NCBI GenBank assembly: GCA_014859445.1
Contig: JACUUC010000003.1
Location: forward strand, 87,753 to 151,752
Origin: Bacterioplanes sp.
GTDB lineage: Bacteria; Pseudomonadota; Gammaproteobacteria; Pseudomonadales; Oceanobacteraceae
Direction: 5' to 3'
DNA length: 64,000 nt
This document shows, in pieces, positions 59,836 through 64,000 of this stretch (positions are counted from its first letter, which is position 1; every line of letters begins with the position of its first letter). The translations under genes and the position numbers were made by a program. The notes under the pieces are model-generated. The model was not told the DNA's origin, searched no databases, and saw nothing but the letters and a program-made list of their open reading frames with translations.

Positions 59836-61158
59836 ATGACCCAGACACCCTCTACGGCTGATGCGCCAATTCCTAGCCTGGCACTGCCCGTTTATCCACA
59901 TCGTACCGCGCTCTATGAAGAGCTGCATACACGGCCATCACCGACACTCAGCACCCCATGCTACATCACCCACTTAGCGTTGTTGCGCGACGAACATGCC
60001 CTGCAACGAGAATTGAATTTAATCGCCGAACTGTGTTTACGCTTTAGCGTCAATCCTCCGGCACCGGGTGCCTCGTGTTTTTATCAATCCTTCGGTGGTT
60101 TTGAGCTACGCTGGGAACGCCATACCGAATTTTCGACCTACACCTTCATTCGCCCGATCGACGACCATGCCGATCTCGATTTTGCACTGGCATTCATTCC
60201 AAAATCTTGGCTCAATCAATTACCCGGTGAGCTCGTCGTCGCTATTAACATTCGCGCCCAAAATGACGAATGGGAAAATACGCAACAACATCATTTTTTT
60301 GAAGGGCAACGTCCAGCTGGGAGCTTAGTTGCCAATGGCAAAGCCAAAGTATTGACCAGTTTTCGTTTACACAGCGATGGTTTTGGCCGTTTTCTAATCA
60401 TCAATAAAGGGCTCAATGATTACCAGGCAGGTCGCTTATTGCAGCGTATTTTAGAACTGGACACCTATCGTCTGATGGCCTTAATTGGCTTACCTGTTGC
60501 TCGCTCAATGAGTTCTGATGTGAGTCAAATCGATGCTCAATTGGCCGAGATCAATCAGCGTATTGTGGAAATTCAAACCGAACACGATGAACAAGCCCTG
60601 CTGAAACGTTTGTCATTATTGGCCGCACGCATCGAACAGTACCGCAGTGACACCAACTACCGCTTTGCGGCCACCAATGCTTACCATGCCTTGGTCGGCA
60701 AGCGCTTAGAACAAGTCTTTGAGCAACGCATCAGTGGTGTGCAAACCTTACGTGAGTTTTTGGAACGGCGTTTAACGCCGGGTATCCGCACCTGCAACAG
60801 TGTGCGCGACCGCTTAGAAGACTTAAGTCGACGTATTCATCGCACCACCAGCTTGCTGCGTACCCGAGTCGAGGTCAGCATTGAAAGCCAAAATCAGCGG
60901 TTACTGGCCTCCATGGATCGCCGCTCCAGCATGCAACTGCGTTTGCAGCGAACCGTAGAAGGCTTATCGGTCGTCGCCATCAGCTACTACCTCGTCAGCA
61001 TTTTGCGCTATGCGTTTTCCGGACTTGAACAAGCCGGTTTACCGGTCAATGTCACCGTCGCCACGGGGATGTCCGTCCCCGTGGTCATCGCTGCGGTTTA
61101 TTGGCAAGTTCGGCGACATATGAGTCACCTCACCAAGCGCAGCGATGGGTCCGAATAG
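59836..61158 (+). CDS. DUF3422 family protein with C-terminal membrane segment
   Basis: This is a conserved proteobacterial protein of 440 residues and unknown function. The family start is LALPVYPHRTALYEELHTRPSPTL, followed by HLALLRDEHALQRELN, an alpha/beta part with SFGGFELRWERHTEFSTYTFIRP, then a helical coiled-coil region (QIDAQLAEINQRIVEIQTEHDEQALL and RDRLEDLSRRIHRTTSLLRTRVEVSIE), and near the C-terminus hydrophobic segments (VVAISYYLVSILRYAFSGL, GMSVPVVIAAVYWQV). The fold recalls CorA-like proteins at the C-terminal end but no GMN motif is seen. It is convergent with the DUF2339 gene. Confidence 0.88.
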   Translation: MTQTPSTADAPIPSLALPVYPHRTALYEELHTRPSPTLSTPCYITHLALLRDEHALQRELNLIAELCLRFSVNPPAPGASCFYQSFGGFELRWERHTEFSTYTFIRPIDDHADLDFALAFIPKSWLNQLPGELVVAINIRAQNDEWENTQQHHFFEGQRPAGSLVANGKAKVLTSFRLHSDGFGRFLIINKGLNDYQAGRLLQRILELDTYRLMALIGLPVARSMSSDVSQIDAQLAEINQRIVEIQTEHDEQALLKRLSLLAARIEQYRSDTNYRFAATNAYHALVGKRLEQVFEQRISGVQTLREFLERRLTPGIRTCNSVRDRLEDLSRRIHRTTSLLRTRVEVSIESQNQRLLASMDRRSSMQLRLQRTVEGLSVVAISYYLVSILRYAFSGLEQAGLPVNVTVATGMSVPVVIAAVYWQVRRHMSHLTKRSDGSE

Positions 61159-61191
61159 CGCATCGGAAACACAACGCTATGAAGATTCTCG

Positions 61192-63858
61192 CTAAGCCCT
61201 CGTTTCTGGATCCGACAAGGGCTTGTTGTTTGAAAGAGAGTTTGGCAAGGAGCTCGGTGACCAGCGCTGATGCAGTAACGCCACCAGCAGCAAGCCCAAG
61301 CCCAGCCCCATAAACGCCAAAATTCGATAAACACCTTGTAGCTGCTCTAGGTCAATTAAGAATACCTTAGCCACCACAAGCAACAGCAACCCCAAACCCA
61401 CCTGATAGAGCCGTTGCTGAAAGCGCCCCCCGACCAACATCAACAACAAGGCCAATAACAGCCACACCGCTGAATAGGTGTACAACTCCCCTTCCGCATA
61501 CGCCCCCGACAACCGAACATGTCCCTGCCAAAGGTGACGTACTTGTAACGAAATAAATAAAAATGCCGACACACCCGCTACACTCATCGCCAGCGACTGG
61601 TAGCCCGGCCACGCATAACGTGCATACAACAACGCCACCAACATTGGCACAGCATAAACCAGCCACAAGGTATTCCAGACCGGCGTTGCGCTGATGGCAC
61701 TGACAAACCAATAATCACTGATCAATGTACGTATGACCACCCCGGCAAAACAGAGCAGCGCCAACATCAGTAAAAACTGACTGTAACCCTGATACCAAGA
61801 ACGCAAGTGAATACTCACACGCTGCTTACGGTAATAGACCATGGACAGCGCCAAAAACAACGTTGTGTTGAGCGCCGCTTCCAATAACGACAGCGACATC
61901 ACAAATGGCTGCCCCTCATACACCCAGGCACGCAAGGCCACCCAAACAGCCAGTACGCCAACATGCCACGTAGCCGCTTCTGCCCATTGTTGCAAACGAT
62001 GGAAACCGGCCAAGCAATGCGTACTCCAAGCAAAAATCAGTGTGGCCATCGCGTACGTCAACAAGGTCCACCATACCGACGACATTTCCATCCACCACGG
62101 CATCACCGTTAACCGCACCAAGACCCATGCAGCAACCCATTTCAACAACCACGTCAACGACGACAACTGATAACGGCGCATAAACCAAGCCAAGGAACCA
62201 CACTGCATCACCAATGCCAGTGTTAATGACGCGCCACTAAGCACCAACACCAAAGCAACGGCATAAGCCACATTGGCCAATAAGCTGGTCAACACCACAA
62301 ACGTCATCGCACTCGCATCGCGTGCTTTACGCGAGCCGCACACATTGTAAAACAAGCCGAACAAGCCAATCAGGGCAGCCCATAGGCCATCAGATAGGCC
62401 GTCGTGATACAGATGCTGACTCAGTAACAACATCCATAACGGCCATGCCAGTGCCAATGCCATCCAACTCACACCACCACGAAGCACGTGCCGCTGCGAC
62501 CATGCGACCGGCACCACAATCACCGACAGCAACAGCAACCACCACAAGCCATCGCGTAATTGCGCCTCAACCAAGACGCTCGCGTACGGGAACCATTCAT
62601 GCGAGGGCGAATGAGCCAATAACAGAGCAAGAGTTTGGCTGGCCAATAGCCACCAAGGCAAGGTACGAAAATGAACGTGCTGCCACGCCAAGCGCAATAC
62701 CAGCAGCCACAATGGCAGCAACACCCAAACCGTGCGCGACGTTAACCCCGTCCACCATAACGACATTGACGACGCCATAATGAACAACAACAGTGCCCAA
62801 CGAGTCCACGACATACCAGTATCTTGCAGCGGCTGCCAAACTCGATAAGCCGAAACGCTGGACTCATCCGTTTTTTGCGCCAGACGATAATCGGCAAAAT
62901 ACACCGCCATCATGAGGTAGCCTAACGCCGTTAAGTACAGCGTTTGCGCCCCCTCGGCCGATGTCATCAACAAAGACAGTAACCACCAACTTAGGGCGCC
63001 ACAAAGCCAGCCCCACCACAACCATGCGCGTTGTACAAATCGCAACAAGGCCAACACCGCCGCACTGATCAAAACACTGTAAAGCAACACCGCTTCAATG
63101 CTGCCAGACCCCGTTGAGACCAATAACGGTACAACATACGCGCCCAACATACCCATCAATGCCAACACCGGGCCGTGCAATCGAGCCAACCACAGTGTCA
63201 GCAGGGCAACCACCGCCAATCCGAAAAATGCCCATAACGGATGCAACCAACTGAAATAATGCAGCCCAACCAACAGCATGGCAAATAAGGTAATACTTCC
63301 ACCCGCCGCTAATGCGGCAAGGGCAGCATGGGGTGCCTGCTGTCGTCGGCGCAACCATTCTGCCAAGCCATGCAGTAAAAAACCGACGAGCAGCCCCGCA
63401 GCAAAACGAGCAACCGGGCCAACATACCCCTGCTGCACTGCATAGCGTGCCAAAAAAATGCCTGCCAAGGCAATGCAAAGTCCCCCTAACAGTACCATCC
63501 AGTGCTGTTGTACAAATAACCACCATGGATGTTGCGTCCAGTACGTTGAAGTATCAGGACGAGCTGAGGTCCACGTGGGTGGCAGAGGCGGTTCTTCTGC
63601 GGAGTGTGGGGGTGAGTGACTCGAATGGGTGGTGCTAGAATCGGTGGTGTTAAGCATGGCCAACACGTCATCGGCATTGCGAGACACAGGAGCCGCCACT
63701 GGCGACGATGCCAGAGGAGTAGCTGACCGAGTCAATGCGTGTACACGCTGCTCAAGCTCATTGACGTGACGGCGTAAGCTACGGACGTGAAAAAACGACC
63801 ACCAGCCAAACAACGCACCCATGAATACGAACCAACCAAACACACCCTCGAATCCCAT
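61192..63858 (-). CDS. DUF2339 family polytopic membrane protein
   Basis: This is a very hydrophobic 888-residue protein with more than twenty predicted transmembrane helices. From the ATG at 63858 (GGGAG nine bases upstream; a GTG at 63876 is possible) it has an N-terminal membrane anchor, a coiled-coil segment RRHVNELEQRVHALTRSATPL (about 29-49), a disordered Ser/Thr/Pro-rich linker (about 50-105), then continuous membrane segments beginning WWLFVQQHWMVLLGGLCIALAGIFLARYAVQQGYVGP, the DUF2339 signature. Its function is unknown. It lies next to a group II intron end, which is on the same strand and upstream. Confidence 0.88.
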   Translation of the reverse strand: MGFEGVFGWFVFMGALFGWWSFFHVRSLRRHVNELEQRVHALTRSATPLASSPVAAPVSRNADDVLAMLNTTDSSTTHSSHSPPHSAEEPPLPPTWTSARPDTSTYWTQHPWWLFVQQHWMVLLGGLCIALAGIFLARYAVQQGYVGPVARFAAGLLVGFLLHGLAEWLRRRQQAPHAALAALAAGGSITLFAMLLVGLHYFSWLHPLWAFFGLAVVALLTLWLARLHGPVLALMGMLGAYVVPLLVSTGSGSIEAVLLYSVLISAAVLALLRFVQRAWLWWGWLCGALSWWLLSLLMTSAEGAQTLYLTALGYLMMAVYFADYRLAQKTDESSVSAYRVWQPLQDTGMSWTRWALLLFIMASSMSLWWTGLTSRTVWVLLPLWLLVLRLAWQHVHFRTLPWWLLASQTLALLLAHSPSHEWFPYASVLVEAQLRDGLWWLLLLSVIVVPVAWSQRHVLRGGVSWMALALAWPLWMLLLSQHLYHDGLSDGLWAALIGLFGLFYNVCGSRKARDASAMTFVVLTSLLANVAYAVALVLVLSGASLTLALVMQCGSLAWFMRRYQLSSLTWLLKWVAAWVLVRLTVMPWWMEMSSVWWTLLTYAMATLIFAWSTHCLAGFHRLQQWAEAATWHVGVLAVWVALRAWVYEGQPFVMSLSLLEAALNTTLFLALSMVYYRKQRVSIHLRSWYQGYSQFLLMLALLCFAGVVIRTLISDYWFVSAISATPVWNTLWLVYAVPMLVALLYARYAWPGYQSLAMSVAGVSAFLFISLQVRHLWQGHVRLSGAYAEGELYTYSAVWLLLALLLMLVGGRFQQRLYQVGLGLLLLVVAKVFLIDLEQLQGVYRILAFMGLGLGLLLVALLHQRWSPSSLPNSLSNNKPLSDPETRA

Positions 63859-63950
63859 CGCCGTATACTCCCTCACTCATCCTCAATACGAGGCCAATAC
63901 ATTGGCACAGTCATACCCCAATTCTCTGCATCAACACAACCAAGCCGCAT

Positions 63951-64000
63951 ATCAAGTAGGGTGAGGCGTTGCCGCCTCATCCCTCTTACAGAACCGTACG
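63951..64000 (-). mobile_element. 3' end of a group II intron (domain V end and domain VI), cut by window edge
   Basis: Read on the minus strand, the edge starts with CGTACGGTTC, the 3' strand of a domain V hairpin, then the linker TGT, then domain VI: AAG-AGGG-A-TGAGGCG-GCAA-CGCCTCA-CCCT-A-CTT and finally GAT. Helix pairs AAG/CTT, AGGG/CCCT and TGAGGCG/CGCCTCA are perfect, the loop is a GNRA tetraloop, and a single A (base 63957) is bulged 7 bases before the predicted 3' splice site, exactly where the branch-point A sits. The rest of the intron and its reverse transcriptase, if any, lie beyond base 64000. Confidence 0.8.

Noticed and set aside
61841..62780. Long antisense frames within the DUF2339 gene.
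   Set aside because: They mirror the hydrophobic gene in the other strand, have biased Thr/Ala/His composition and no ribosome sites.

Overview
The window looks like chromosome from a motile, aerobic marine-type gammaproteobacterium, probably an Oceanospirillales/Pseudomonadales relative. The reasons are a FleSR-type flagellar two-component system with two clear sigma-54 promoters, the fliEFGHI order, a complete pst-phoU locus with Pho boxes, FadL, an ornithine decarboxylase of the Pseudomonas type, and families common in that group (DUF2333, DUF3422, DUF2339, Rnk, PpnP). No rRNA, tRNA, CRISPR array, prophage or intact insertion sequence was seen. The taxonomic placement is inference.

Layout. 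1-7801 (minus): flagellar basal body and export genes fliI (cut by the window edge), fliH, fliG, fliF, fliE, preceded by fleS-fleR; sigma-54 promoters lie before fleS and before fliE. 8054-17794: mostly housekeeping genes (two glutathione transferases, DEAD-box helicase deaD, an orphan histidine kinase, ppnP, a PilZ protein, a 3-hydroxyisobutyryl-CoA hydrolase-like protein, a lipoprotein alpha/beta hydrolase, a DUF4442 thioesterase-like protein). 17952-24823 (plus): phosphate locus pstS, pstC, pstA, pstB, phoU, then a porin with its own Pho-box-like site. 24837-26609: a LysR regulator and a leucine-rich-repeat lipoprotein.

26754-40813 (minus) is the most unusual region: a tightly packed six-gene operon of exported proteins. 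Five carry the same short N-terminal motif just after the signal peptide (roughly M-x-[AP]-L-[DSA]-[DE]-x-x-[ML]-x-x-x-x-G-[QA]). The sixth is a 2772-residue protein with twelve complete C-type-lectin-like modules plus part of a thirteenth, then a LamG-like domain, Calx-beta-like repeats and a cysteine-containing C-terminus. It looks like an uncharacterised surface adhesin or filament system.

41120-63858: DUF2333 protein, fadL, trmO, tpm, a PhnA-domain protein, a 200-bp block of nested repeats (46129-46327), a diiron-type hydrolase with a divergent AraC regulator, an RsmB-like RNA methyltransferase, a periplasmic solute-binding-like protein, speC, an ABC exporter, a zinc-ribbon/rhomboid fusion protease with a membrane partner, rnk, a crotonase, hemH, a membrane diguanylate cyclase, and the DUF3422 and DUF2339 proteins. 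The last 50 bases (63951-64000, minus) match the 3' end of a group II intron: the end of domain V and a complete domain VI with the bulged branch-point A. The rest of the intron would lie outside the window.

How the genes fit together: FleSR probably activates the fliE operon through sigma-54; the PilZ and GGDEF proteins supply possible c-di-GMP input to motility or adhesion; PhoB probably controls pstS and the porin; the lectin-repeat operon may mediate attachment to glycans.
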